A stretch of DNA of 64,000 bases from Isoetes taiwanensis (taxonomy: Eukaryota > Streptophyta > Lycopodiopsida > Isoetales > Isoetaceae), in assembly GCA_021234155.1 (NCBI GenBank), contig JAJEKV010000005.1, positions 13,013,787-13,077,786 on the forward strand. The letters run 5' to 3'. Every line of letters starts with the position of its first letter. Position 1 is the first letter of the stretch. Below, one piece after another: positions 54,091 to 64,000 of this stretch. A program made the translations under genes and the position numbers. Under the pieces are notes generated by a model. That model was not told the origin of the DNA. It worked only from the letters and a program-made list of their open reading frames with translations, and did not search any database.

Positions 54091-55979
54091 ACATCATGTG
54101 AAATTGCGCCACTTTTGTCACAATTTTCTATTTCAAAGCATTTTAGAGGACGTCTTCTTTATTAATTGTATAGATATCCAGCTCTATTTGCCTAAAATAT
54201 CATAACTCCAAATTTAAGATTGTTAAAATTATGTGAATATTTGGAGTAATTTTATTTTTACATATTGTTATATATGCTTGATTTCGATAAGTAAATGATT
54301 ATTTCTTATGTGATGTCAATAAAAAAAATTGTTATTTCAAGTATATTTATTGTTTTAATGCTATACGATCTATCGATGTAATTTCAAGAAAACAAGTCCT
54401 TTTTGTGCCTTATTTAAAGTAAATACAAATAATTAACCAAATATGCAACATACACTACGCTTTCTAAATACAAAAAATAGAATAAGAAAACACTAGATGC
54501 TCTAAAAATAACGCTTATTTGGCGCGATTTTGGAATAGACATAATCCCAAAATAATTGAATGATGGTTCATGGTAATTCACAAAATGTGCAGCTCGATTC
54601 AAGAGGTTCTTGAACGGAGAATGCTGCCTCTGGTTCAGCTGAATACACAACAAGGTCGGGATGGGATGCATCTATGGCAGATGAAATGAAAGACTCAGGC
54701 AAGGACACAGCAGGCTCGTCCATGCCAGCAACTGGTTCCTGATCAATCTCCATGATTTCTGCAACTATACAACAAACAAAAGCATGAAAACAAAGAAACT
54801 GAATTGTACAACCAACACCCAAGCAAGTTCATCAGCCAACAGCCATGGTACGATCACCCTTGTGCACAGGGATATAATCTACTCCAGGCTCAAGTATCAC
54901 GACATCAGGGCTATCTGCACTATAAGAAGCATCACGTATATCCTTAAAATTATTGTCTTCCTCATCAACAGGAATAGCATCATCCCAATAACGTCTGGAC
55001 CCAGGCAATGACTAGGGCAGCAGCACTCTCCAGGCAGCCCGAACACGATGCTCATGGATATGAGCCGTGTTTGAAGGGATGATCTAGGAACTAGACAAGG
55101 TAAATTTTCCAGATCGAATCATTCTAGCCAAGGTATACAATAGACTAGCAGTCAACCTACGATTCCCATGGTAATTCATAAAATGTGCAACTCAATTCAA
55201 GAGGTTCTTATTGTCAAGCACAACAAGGTTCTTCGTATCACTAGCTCCCCATCTCAAATAGAGATCTTTTCCTTTCTCAATAGCAGCTTCACTCACATTA
55301 CGGAGATGACAAACATAATGGACTTTCCCAACATCCTTTATGCAGTACCCAACCATGCCTCCAAAACAATGAAGGCGACTGTTTTTAAGGGCTTTGCATA
55401 CCAAAATCACACCCGGAGCTTTGAAACCCAATTGAAATCCTTTTTTATAGCATCGCTCATGGCCCTGGGGCTCTTGAACCGAGCTCTAAAAACAGCCTGG
55501 CAGTGCAAGTGATCAACACTTGCATCACGCTCCATGGCTACAGCTCCAGCCAAACACCTTCGATTGCAAAAGCCAACAAGAGCATCATAAAAACTCGTGG
55601 GCACATCTTGCCCAGACAAACCCAAGGTGACACTGACATCTATGGCACTCCAATCCTGACCAAGAGAACAACCAGCAGCATGTACCCCAGTCCGAGGCTC
55701 TCCAGAAGAGGAGCCGATTTTCAAAGAACTCAAAGAAGGAGGCACAGACCAAGTAACACCCTTCCCATTCCTCGCTGCTCTCGTCAAAGACATCACAAAC
55801 AAAATCAAAGCAGCAAACCCGGCTTACCTGTGACAGAAATCTGCTGACACAAAACTGGAGATGGCCTTCCAAACAACCAAGACGACCCCTCTTTATTCTG
55901 TGGCCCAAAACAGAAACAATGACAGAGCCAAGACACATGCCCGGCGCCACCATCGCCATTTCCGCTATGCCCATCTCCA

Positions 55980-57330
55980 GACCACGTGAGAACTCCCAGT
56001 TTCGACCAACCCAAGCACAGATGCCAGCCCTAGATTCCTATATTTCGAATCCATAGTGCCACCATCATTTCCTACCGTATTTTCATATGAATACCCATAC
56101 TAACCTTAGGCTATAAAAATACCATTTGTAATTTCGGCCACATAATGGCACTCAAAATGTAACATGCAAAACTAGAAAAAGCAAATAGTATGGTAGGACT
56201 TATTTTAAAACCATGTGTTTTGCCCCGAGGCGTCCAGCCATGTTTCAGATAATATACGACACAACGATGGACTAATTGGCTCATATATGACTTGCATATA
56301 ACTAGCCTTCGTAACTGAAACTACTACAACCACTCTAACAATTTGAGGGTTATAGCAATATCTCTAATATAATTGTAGAAAAACACTGTACAAATTGCAT
56401 GGCTATTCGGTTGACAGACATACCAACTCTGCTTTCTATGAAAAGCTCTTCAACTTTTAGCCATCAAATTAATTACCAAACGAACATTGGAAATCTTAAC
56501 TTGGTTTTTATCTCATTCTGCTCTTGCAATCAAAGACATCAGCTTAACTTGGCTCTGTCAGTGAGCTGACTTGAGATTAGCTTCTAGATAAAGATTAGTT
56601 TGGCCTAGCTTTTCAAACTTAGCAGGTATGTCACTCTGTAGATTTTTCTCCCCAGTATTAGCCGAAGAACTCTCCGGAATAAATAAATGGAAGAGGGTAT
56701 TTCTCCAGCAGACTATTCTCTTTGAGATTTCAAATGCTCCAAGCAACTAAGATTATACATTTCACATGAGATATTTCTTTCAAGAAAGTTCATGCTTAAA
56801 TTCAAAGATCTTAGCTTTTTCTGCTGGAATAGAACGATTATGGATGTCAAGGATTACCAAATTGGAAAAATGCTTACAGGGAATAGGTTCATTTAGGTCA
56901 TATCCTTGGCTGCATGAGCTGCATGCTTTTGCACTTTGCTAAGTACCTAATGGATGGTGCATGAGCTAATTTCTGAGCTAATTTCGTATGTCCAATGTCC
57001 AAAAGCACATAAAATGAAGGAATCTTTCCATCAAACTGTTGTTATTAGAGTCCCATTATAAAGAATATTGTGAACTTTACCTAATTCCTGAGGAATATTA
57101 CCATGCATATTGTTGTTCTCAAGATAGAGTTCAAATGTGTGAGATTGTAGCAGGTAAAGGGTCAATTGCACTAATTAGCTTGTTAGTGTGCAAGTTCATC
57201 TCAATGGTGTCACTTTTCTGCATTTATAAGTGCTGTAAAAGTATTTTCCCTAGAAATGCCACCAACTGGGCAGAAGAAGAAAGCCAACTAAACCTATCTG
57301 TTCTGCAAGAACAATAAATAGTACTTTAAA
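55980..57330. other. no supportable gene
   Basis: AT-rich sequence with short frames only (for example 56,746-56,558 reverse and 57,039-57,317 forward). No domain, repeat or RNA signal is visible. Confidence 0.5.
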
Positions 57331-57338
57331 TGGAAACT

Positions 57339-57640
57339 CTACTCCAGTCTTAGCAGACGACTCATGAAGAAACTCTGAAATAAATCTTCAGCTCCTTTTA
57401 GCAAACCATGCTGAATATAATCTGAAATTAGTGAGTTCGATGAGATCACATTGAGTTCGAGCAATTTCTGAGAAAAGATCATGTGATTGTGTAAGCTTCC
57501 CATGGTGCACGCATAGTATAACCATGAATGTCCATGACACCACATTGTGGCATTTCCTCAAAGAGCTGCATAGCCTGCTTGAGCTTTCCATGTCTTACAT
57601 AAGCTGATAACAGAATATCATAAGCTGCTTTGTAGAATAT
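57339..57640 (-). pseudogene. pentatricopeptide-repeat (PPR) protein fragment
   Basis: Three consecutive 31-35-residue PPR motifs lie in three different frames: AAYDILLSAYVRHGKLKQAM followed by QLFEEMP; NVVSWTFMVILCVHHGK followed by SHDLFSEI; and NVISSNSLISDYIQHGLLK followed by AEDLFQSF. NVVSW and xxLIS-YxxHG with DLF are the marks of the PLS class, whose members act in organelle RNA editing or processing in plants. Single-base indels between motifs and a stop at 57,339 make it a pseudogene. No upstream motifs could be followed beyond about 57,650. Confidence 0.75.
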
Positions 57641-57699
57641 GGCTACAGCATATTCTACTTACATATACATGAGCCAGTTTCTAAGGAGAGTGTTCTGCT

Positions 57700-58400
57700 C
57701 CAGGTTATCACTTCATCAAGGCTAACCATGACCTCCTTTGATCTGTCCCTTTCTTAAATTGTTCACTGTGGAAATAGCCACTTATTGATGTGCCTGCAAG
57801 GTGTCCTGCTAACACAAATGCCAACTGTAGAGGCAATTCCCTGATATTCAAAAGATATGCTTAAATGAAGTACTAATCCTCCTAATGCTCATTTTCTTTT
57901 CCAATCTTTTTGTAGCAAGGAACATACCTATTTCTCCACATACAGGGATTGGTTTTCCAGCTGAAGTTCCTGAGCTGCGCGCACACAATCATGTGCAAGT
58001 AACTAAAAATAACATCATGTCATTATATGAACATGCAGACATCTCAAGCATAGATATTATTTAGTTTGACCAGATTCTGAAATCTAGCCACATTCAACAA
58101 GGGACCTGTAAGAATTGATCAACCAATTTTTTTTTTTAATTGAACCATATACTTACCTAAGAAAAAATCTAAGGAATGAAGCAGAACAAAGACTGGTCTC
58201 CATATGCAATGCTTCTATATGATTGTATATGTCAGAATAGCTAATGATGAGCAAGCAGTTCTTAAAGGATTCCACATCTGTGCGTCCTTGCAAGCCATGG
58301 CTTGAAGATTTTGAATGTCCTTACTTTTCTCAGGTATGCTCCAAACACCGAGAAGAAAGAAGCAACTGCTCTCACATGAATAATTCTATAACAAAATTCC
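57700..58400. other. little visible; one possible reverse exon
   Basis: Near 58,000-57,925 the reverse strand has an exon-like stretch (HDCVRAAQELQLENQSLY, or SSGTSAGKPIPVCGEI in the next frame) ending at a GTATGT donor. Nothing else is recognisable. It may belong with the exons at 58.7-59.0 kb. Confidence 0.25.
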
Positions 58401-58489
58401 AATTTTAATGAAACTAAAAAGGTTTGGACTGCCTTCTCAACCGTTGTTCATCGGAATTGAATTCCTGAGAGAAGCACCTTCTTTCATCT

Positions 58490-59010
58490 CAAATCGGCAA
58501 GAATCCTGCTGCAATCACAAATGTCTGCACAAATCCATCAGAGACAATCTGCAAGATCAAATCGTAAAGATCATGCCATCTCCTGCCGAAAGTTAAGCAA
58601 AGAATTAGATACGAACCAGGTTCCATAATTAGAAAAGTTGGGGAAAGGGGCATAACAGGATGGCATATTCAGTTAGCTTCTGAAAATGTAATACCATTTC
58701 CAGGTTCACCAATGGAGGAACATAAAAAATGATCCTTGGACGCCTCTCCACATACTTGTAGATTATGCCAAGATTCTACAATTCAAGTGCAAAAAAGCAC
58801 ATTGGAAATAGTGCACCAGGTAAAAATGTCAAGAGCATAGCACATTGCAAGTTATTCTGCAAAAAAGGCTACTCTAATACAAACATTTTCTACAGTATTT
58901 GTGAGGAAAAATAAAACCTTATTTACTGGAAACACCCACAATTTTGCCTCCATAAAGAGCATCTGCTATTTGATGCAAGGTGATGTATGGAGTTTCAGGT
59001 AAATAATTCA
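58490..59010 (-). CDS. unidentified spliced exons
   Basis: Exon 1 (about 59,005-58,927) reads ETPYITLHQIADALYGGKIV then GVS and ends at a GTAAAT donor. Exon 2 (58,775-58,695) follows a TTGTAG acceptor, reads NLGIIYKYVERRPRIIFYVP then PLVNLEM, and ends at a GTATTA donor. A third coding-like stretch at 58,590-58,490 reads RRWHDLYDLILQIVSDGFVQ then TFVIAAGFLP. These are intact, of normal protein composition and correctly spliced, so a host gene or a recent pseudogene is likely. I cannot name the family. Confidence 0.4.
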
Positions 59011-59019
59011 TCTATGGCT

Positions 59020-60850
59020 GTTCTTACGAAAATTGCACATAGATATGCAACTAAATTCCTTTTCTGAATGGTCTTCTTGACTTTGCTTCCTGTTGCATTG
59101 CAGCATCATGTGTCGAGTACACATAAATTAAAGCAAGAGTATATCTCCAAATCCAAGCCTGATTCAATCGTCCAAATTCTAACAGTTTTATGCCCCATCT
59201 AACCAGCTCAGGCCACAGAATAATACATGGACTTAATTGCCCTCTTACTTACATGTTTTTCTTAAGCACTCTTATTTCATATGCTACACGAAGTGCAGCC
59301 AATCATCTCGGGACATCAATCCTAACCTAGAAACAATTTCCATACTAGAGAGCTATAGCTTCAAAATGAGCATTTACTTCAAGGCCTGATGCACCTAACA
59401 CCAAACGAAAGAAAATATCCTTTCTTCGTGTGTTGGCAGTTAGGCTCTTACTCATCCAGGTATATCTTGCACTGCTCATCATTGTCGCATGGTTATTTTG
59501 CACATGTCATGTGAGGAAGGATACCTTGCACAGAGAAGTACCAGATCACAAAATAGAAAAAAAAAGGTTTTTCAAAAGAAACGTACTTGATGCCGACCTG
59601 CTAAGAATAGTCCTGCCGCTGCCGTGGTTCATTGCAAGATGTGATTTGTGTTTATGATGATACTCAATCAGTGGCGTAGAAGGAATCCGGTCAGACAAAG
59701 GGCAGAAAATGTATATCCCACAGGCGATAGTCAAAATAATTTAAAGCATATATAATAAACGTCAAAGTAAAATCAAGCACGACTATACTTGAACAGGATC
59801 TGTTCTATAGTTCGTACTAGGAACTATGCTGAAAATGCATAGACAAATCCCATAACCCGGACGATGAAGTGGAGCCTGCTGGCTTGAGCGCGATTGCCGG
59901 TTCTGCTCTTCTTGTGAAGTGTAGACCATAGATGACCGTCACAGTGGTACATTCCTCCACTGCTGAAGGTCAGCAGGCAGTCTGACGGGTTCCCTTTTTT
60001 TTTCCTCCTCTAATCCGCATACATTTTATTACCCGAGAAGTGAATATATGATCAAAATCATGGGCGCTCAAACATACACAACAAAGGCCAGAGCCTAAAT
60101 GCCAAAAATGTGTGTTTCACCAAGCATAATGCCAACCACTATGGGCGTGAATTCATAAAAGAGGCACACAGGGATTGAATCCGCTTCGCTTCAGCATGAT
60201 TTTCAATTCTGCTCCTCCTTGCAAAATGTAGGCCATAGATGACCGTCATAGTGGTATATTCCTCCACATGTTCTGGCAGATATCACCATACTGCCTTTAA
60301 ATTCTAATGAGTTCACTAAATTACCCACATATTCCAATGGATTCGGAACTTGGATTAGGTACAGATTCCAGTTCCTCTCATCTAAAACTGAGATTAAATA
60401 CCACTACTCACAAGCTCCAATGAAAGAAGCTTGGCTCTGATACTAATTGTTGTGAACCATCTCTTTTCCTGCAAACTCAACAAAGTAAAGAATACAAACA
60501 ATTTCAAGAGCTTTCTTATAGCTAATCCTTGGCTCAAAACAGATTCTTCCGGCACAAATTCACCACCCAATTGGACTCAGATTTGTGAATACTGCAAACA
60601 AGGTCTCTAGTGTTTCCCAAATTTGAGAGTCTGTTAACCCATCTGGATAACCTCTCTGGAATAAATTTAGGAGTCCTGGTCTTTGAATTGACTAATGAAT
60701 TATAGATACTACTCAAACTTTTTGAAAAAGGAACGAGTTTTAGCTGAATTAGGATCATCTACGACTTTAAATCTACAATTGCATCTGTGTTCCTCCTCCG
60801 AGCTTATGCCATAACAGCAGCAGCCATAGATAGTGTCATATAGCAGTGTC
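59020..60850. other. no supportable gene
   Basis: Short frames only. The phrase AGATGACCGTCAYAGTGGTA, then ATTCCTCCAC occurs at about 59,932 and 60,240, and GCGYGATT, then TTCTGCTC precedes both, so a roughly 80-bp diverged repeat is present. Confidence 0.45.
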
Positions 60851-60859
60851 ATCCCTGGC

Positions 60860-61566
60860 TAGAGATCAATGGGGCAGTCATAAGGACAATGCTCTAGAAG
60901 CTTCCTGGCTTTGACCTTGTCAAAGACATTTGCAAAATTCTTGTACTTATCAAAAAGGACAAAGGACAGGGGCGGATGTCACTGAAATAGAGCTTGTCGA
61001 TGTCTTATTTCTAGCTCCTTTGGGAACGATGGACGTGAGTTTGAAAATTGGATGGCGAGAGCAGTTTGACTCTCGTTCTAACTATTGTAAAATCTTTATA
61101 GAAGAACAACTATCACAATTTGAATTTGTATCTCAAATTGAACCTTTTTTTCTGAAGTAAATAAATTAATATAAAGTGACGATAAGTTATTTATTTATTT
61201 GAGAGCCTCAAATTCTACCTCCAGAATTATATAAGTTCTTTAGGCAATTCAATGATCTCTTCAAGGATGAAGAAACTCTAGACCTTCCTCCTCATCATCC
61301 AGAATATCATGCATTTGCAAGCTAATGCAAAGCCTCCAAATAGAGCACCTTATAGAGTCGGCCATTTTGGAACTTGACAAGCAGATAACTGAGATGTTAG
61401 CTTGTCAATTGATACGTCTTAGTTGTTCTCCTTTGGTGCACCAATCATTTTGATTAAGAAGAGGAACAAAGGGTATTGAATGTGTGTAGACTACTGAGCA
61501 CTTAAAAAATTGGCCATAAAGGATAAGTTTCCAGTACTAAGAGCTGATGATTTCGTTGATGAGTTA
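60860..61566 (+). mobile_element. Ty3/gypsy retrotransposon fragment (protease to reverse transcriptase)
   Basis: A retropepsin-like end (INGAVIRTML, then FLAPLGTMDVSLKIGWREQF) lies at 60,865-61,085. A typical pre-RT stretch follows (LPPHHPEYHAF, KPPNRAPYRV) at 61,285-61,355, then RT landmarks GAPIILIKKRNKG, MCVDY and ALKKLAIKDKFPVLRADDFV at 61,435-61,565. The order is that of gypsy pol. Several stops and frame changes show it is dead. Beyond 61,566 the RT palm (FxxLDL, YxDD) is missing; a DUF7869-like remnant follows on the other strand. No LTRs were found. Confidence 0.6.
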
Positions 61567-61569
61567 CGC

Positions 61570-62210
61570 CTAGCATATGGAGTGGTATGCCATGCCGCTT
61601 ACATACAATACCTTGAAAAATATCTCATGATTGCTAGCATCGTGGTGAATATAGCCATCCAGTGAGACATGTACTTGTGAAATTGCCATTTCAGCCCCAC
61701 TAGGTCCTTGATTGCACTTTGGACTAAGTGTCTTGGTACACCTTTGTGCATCAAAAGCTTTCTGTCCCCATTCACCTTCCACATGTATATTCCCTTATGC
61801 CAAGGCCATTTATTGTGGATGGGTCTCGCCTTGTCCGGAAGCTTTCCATTCCCATTAACCTTCCATACAAACTTGAAAATTAGAGGATCCTTATGACCCA
61901 TCAATCTCTCATTGCCATCTAAGATGTAGCCTTCAAAACGCACTACACATTGTAGAATACTGGAGTTCAAACTGCACTTGTTATAGAGATCTAGCAGCTC
62001 CGGCATAGTAAACACTTCTGATTCAACAAAGAAGAGAAGTTGCCAAACAAAGCATCGATATCATCATGTGTATCTAAGCCATCATATTCCATACTTAGAT
62101 CTCGTCAAGTACTTGTATATAGACCAGGTAGAACAACTATGAGAAGATGTACCCTGGTCTGTAGCATTATTCAATTGCAAAAGTAGGCTCCTTGAAAGTC
62201 TCTTTGATGT
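61570..62210 (-). pseudogene. DUF7869-like transposase remnant, copy 3
   Basis: Read right to left: LLLQLNNATDQG near 62,140 (the LDN site changed to LNN), THDDIDALFGNFSSLL at 62,075-62,030, then a 138-residue frame 62,015-61,599. That frame has MPELLDLYNK, RFEGYILDGNERLMGHKDPL, then IFKFVW. The first catalytic block (DKMDQ) is not present upstream. Frame changes between blocks show decay. It abuts the gypsy fragment at about 61,566. Confidence 0.6.
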
Positions 62211-62239
62211 CAATCCCATGGTTGACGGATTGGGCCTCG

Positions 62240-63610
62240 ATAATTCTTCATCGCTGCATTGTCTATTTCAGAAGGTGGTCAATATGGACGATGCTCATCT
62301 CCCTAACATAGCTTATATTGTGGCAATGGGGCCTTCGCGCTGCAAGGCCTCAAGGCCTGCTGGAGGGAAAAGAGAGCTCAGTGGCTGGCCTCAAGGCCTA
62401 CTGGAGGGAAAAGAGAGCTCAGTGGCTGGCTAGATGGAATATGCAGGAGCACAGGTGCATACAGGTGCAAACAAAGGCAGATTGCCATTGAGGCAATACC
62501 TTGATGCTTCCTTCCTTAACAACCTCTGGGATGCCAGCACCCTTGAATAGGTCAAGATAGCACACTATCAGCGCCATATAAACCCCACATTAGAATGGAG
62601 TCCGCAATGCTATCTGCATACCCTTTTGCCTATGAAAAGGCACAGACTCATTGCCTCGATTTGCACAGGTGCACACCCTTTTCGAATTAAGATGGGCGGA
62701 TAGATTGGAAAGATACCCCAGAACATGCTATGTCAATGCTGCCAAATGCGAGCCATTGAGGGTGAATGCCATACCCTTCAACGTTGTCCAACATATGTTC
62801 AAATCCGGACATGCTATACTGAGTTGATCAGGCTGGCCAGCCACTATATGTGATATTGAGCACGGCCTATGTACAGATGTCGAGATCATATCTTCAGGAT
62901 GTCATGGATATGCAGGAATAGCTATGTCCTCGAACACATACTTGACATGTGTATATATATATATTTCACGATGATGTATATTTGTACAGTTTGATAGCAT
63001 TCTTATTACTGTCACGATTTTTCCCTCGAAAACACTTTGGGGCAGGGGTTTTTTAACCCGAACAGTAATAGGTCTGCTGCGCTCCTTCATTGGATCCTAT
63101 AGGCCGATTGGTCCCCGTGGACGATCAAAATCATTCTATTCTATTCTATTCCTTTGGTTGTGATGAATGTCTAGCAAGTCCATGTAACTCACACCTTTTA
63201 GGTTTTCACCTCTACACCTTCCTCCAACAGTTCACGTAGTTGGCTGGAAATGTTTGATGCTTCACAAGGAATGGGTTTCCACCAAGACTTTGATCTCCTC
63301 GACGTGTTTTTTGGTTTCATCAAGTTGGATGTTCTGCTACACCAAGCCATATTGGACACAAAATATCTTCTGGACAAATCAAGAAAAATATAGTTTTCTT
63401 GGTATCATTATAAGGTTCACAATCTAGAATGGGACCATCTTTTCAAGTCCAGCATATTGCATCTCGAAGAAGGCTAGTGGAGGTGTCACAAGGGACTAAA
63501 TCTAGTGGAGGTGATGTTTGTTATCTGGCCGAGGCCAAAACTCTTTAAGCAAATCTGCTCCACAGTCCCAAGTGGTTGATGCAAGACATTTAATAATCAA
63601 TAGTTTTAAT
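62240..63610. other. no supportable gene; tandem duplication
   Basis: Contains the 41-bp duplication at 62,346-62,427 and a short TA tract near 62,950. Otherwise unrecognised. Confidence 0.45.
62346..62427. repeat. 41-bp tandem duplication
   Basis: Units 62,346-62,386 and 62,387-62,427 read GGCCTCAAGGCCT, then CTGGAGGGAAAAGAGAGCTC, then AGTGGCT, with one difference. Confidence 0.9.
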
Positions 63611-63634
63611 AGATTGTGTAGCATATGCAATTGT

Positions 63635-64000
63635 CTCCTGATTGCTAGCATCATGGTGGATATAGCCCATCCACTGAGATATGTACATGTGAATGTAACA
63701 TTTCAGCCCCACTAGGTCCTTGATTGCACTCTTTGGACTAAGCATTTTGCATCAAAATTAACCATGTGATTTCCCATTAACTTTCCGCATGTATATTCCC
63801 TTGTCCGAAAGCCATTAAGTGTGGCTAGGTCTCGCCTTGTCCAGAAGCTTTCCGTCCCCATTAACATTACATAACAAACTTGAAAATCAGGACCCATCAA
63901 TCTTTAGTTGCCATCTATGTAGCCTTCAAAACACACTACTTAGTGTAGGGCATTGGGGCCCAGATTGCATTTGTTTTAAAGATAGAGCAGCTCTGGCATT
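63635..64000 (-). pseudogene. DUF7869-like transposase remnant, copy 4 (cut by window end)
   Basis: The DNA is closely similar to 61,625-61,990 of copy 3. Shared stretches include TGATTGCTAGCATC, TTTCAGCCCCACTAGGTCCT, TGTATATTCCCTTG/TTATGCC and TCTCGCCTTGTCC. The reverse frame keeps FEGYI, then MGP and FQVCY where copy 3 has FKFVW. The more N-terminal part would lie beyond base 64,000. Copies 3 and 4 form a subfamily distinct from copies 1 and 2. Confidence 0.55.

Larger units (their letters stand above)
52911..54568. mobile_element. 1,658-bp non-autonomous relative of the 12.56-kb element
   Basis: Ends AACCATCATTCAATTATTTT at the left and the inverted copy at the right, with a few mismatches between ends (AAGAATATG against GGGATTATG). 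They match the ends of the 12.56-kb element, including the different inner neighbours (TTAATTTTG at the left; TATTCCAAAATCGCGCC read inwards at the right). It is flanked by CATG. There is no transposase. The interior holds a pyrimidine-rich stretch, a 21-bp minisatellite, a 58-bp duplication and a possible captured exon (near 53,972-54,070). It is inserted in reverse orientation relative to the big element, as judged by the end types. Confidence 0.9.
52282..55206. repeat. tandem duplication of the 3' part of the HUH gene (about 600 bp)
   Basis: The block from GCGGAGAACGTTGCC / ACGGAGAATGCTGCC to CAATTCAAGAGGTTCTT occurs twice. Unit 1 is 52,282-52,910 plus 54,569-54,609, split by the 1,658-bp element; unit 2 is 54,610-55,206. 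They share CTGGTTCAGCTGAATACACA, ACGATCACCCTTGTGCACAG and GCAGTCAACCTACGATTCCC. Unit 1 has about 70 extra bases near 52,680-52,755. Confidence 0.85.
52015..55974 (-). pseudogene. HUH-endonuclease (Rep / Replitron-like) gene remnant
   Basis: Read right to left. The frame 55,808-55,407 has LAGAVAMERDASVDHLHCQ, where HLH is an HUH metal-binding motif (55,496-55,516), then KSPRAMSDAIKKDF. After a frame change, 55,431-55,192 has CFGGMVGYCIKDVGK (YxxK, the catalytic Tyr; 55,335-55,358) and AIEKGKDLYLRWGA. Then NRVAHFMNYH, ARMIRSGKF and RVRAAWRVLL lie at 55,190-55,030, an acidic DEEDNNF tail near 54,960, and MDEPAVSLPESF near 54,700. The C-terminal helical segment (EVHRIAASLRVLRRQLREIY) lies at 52,270-52,015. 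HUH proteins nick DNA and attach via the Tyr; Replitrons are eukaryotic transposons with such a gene. The 3' part is tandemly duplicated and carries the 1,658-bp insertion. Frame shifts make it a remnant. Confidence 0.65.

Noticed and set aside
55192-55808. geminivirus-type Rep integrated from a virus
   Set aside because: The motif spacing and long C-terminal helical region do not fit that family as I know it, and no other viral gene is present; a transposon origin is preferred.
62940-63070. LTR or promoter near the TA tract
   Set aside because: The TATATATA tract and a GGGGTTTTTTAACCC stretch are suggestive, but no direct repeat or primer site was found.

Overview
The window is nuclear DNA of a land plant. 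It is AT-rich and intron-bearing, and most of it is decayed mobile elements plus a few broken host-type genes. The plant assignment rests on a FRIGIDA-like gene, a plant-type pentatricopeptide-repeat fragment, an FCP1-like phosphatase remnant, a DUF8039 exon, an Ulp1 (C48) protease remnant and a Ty3/gypsy fragment. A large seed-free-plant genome (fern or bryophyte) seems likely, but that is inference. I saw no organelle genes, rRNA genes or complete tRNA genes. Almost every protein signal is interrupted by stops or frame changes, so nearly all coding entries are pseudogenes or fossil exons. Identities come from motifs recognised by eye, not from searches.

Layout. At 0-8 kb there is an unidentified reverse-strand frame, then a reverse-strand transposase remnant (DUF7869-like, RNase H-type) at 1.8-4.6 kb, then an exon cluster of unknown identity. 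At 10.3-14.7 kb there is an unidentified reading frame and a multi-exon gene with GT-AG introns ending in an Ulp1-like domain. At 15-16.5 kb there are small tandem repeats. A second, unrelated DDE transposase remnant lies on the reverse strand at 16.9-20 kb.

The centrepiece is a 12,559-bp element at 20,338-32,896. It has 32-bp perfect terminal inverted repeats (TIRs) and a 4-bp target duplication (ATTG). It carries a degraded DUF7869-like transposase near its right end, a large reverse-strand multi-exon remnant with a DGQH motif, a DUF8039 exon, and about 16 copies of a short GC-rich palindrome (core GCGCC-n-GGCGC) in regularly spaced clusters. A 1,658-bp relative at 52,911-54,568 has the same ends and a CATG duplication. 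It sits inside one half of a tandem duplication, and the other half preserves the empty site. Together the two copies define a transposon family from this window alone.

On the right side, 35.6-37.2 kb holds a FRIGIDA-like pseudogene with an exon-intron duplication. At 38.4-39.8 kb there is a roughly 205-bp tandem array built around GACTCGCGAGTC palindromes. An FCP1-like phosphatase remnant lies near 43 kb, a 197-bp TAA-flanked MITE at 46.9 kb, and a possible 3' gene end at 48.2-48.5 kb. An HUH-endonuclease (Rep/Replitron-like) gene remnant occupies 52-55.9 kb. A PPR pseudogene is at 57.4 kb, unidentified spliced exons are near 58.8 kb, and a gypsy protease/RT fragment at 60.9-61.6 kb abuts a third DUF7869-like copy. 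A fourth copy runs off the window end.
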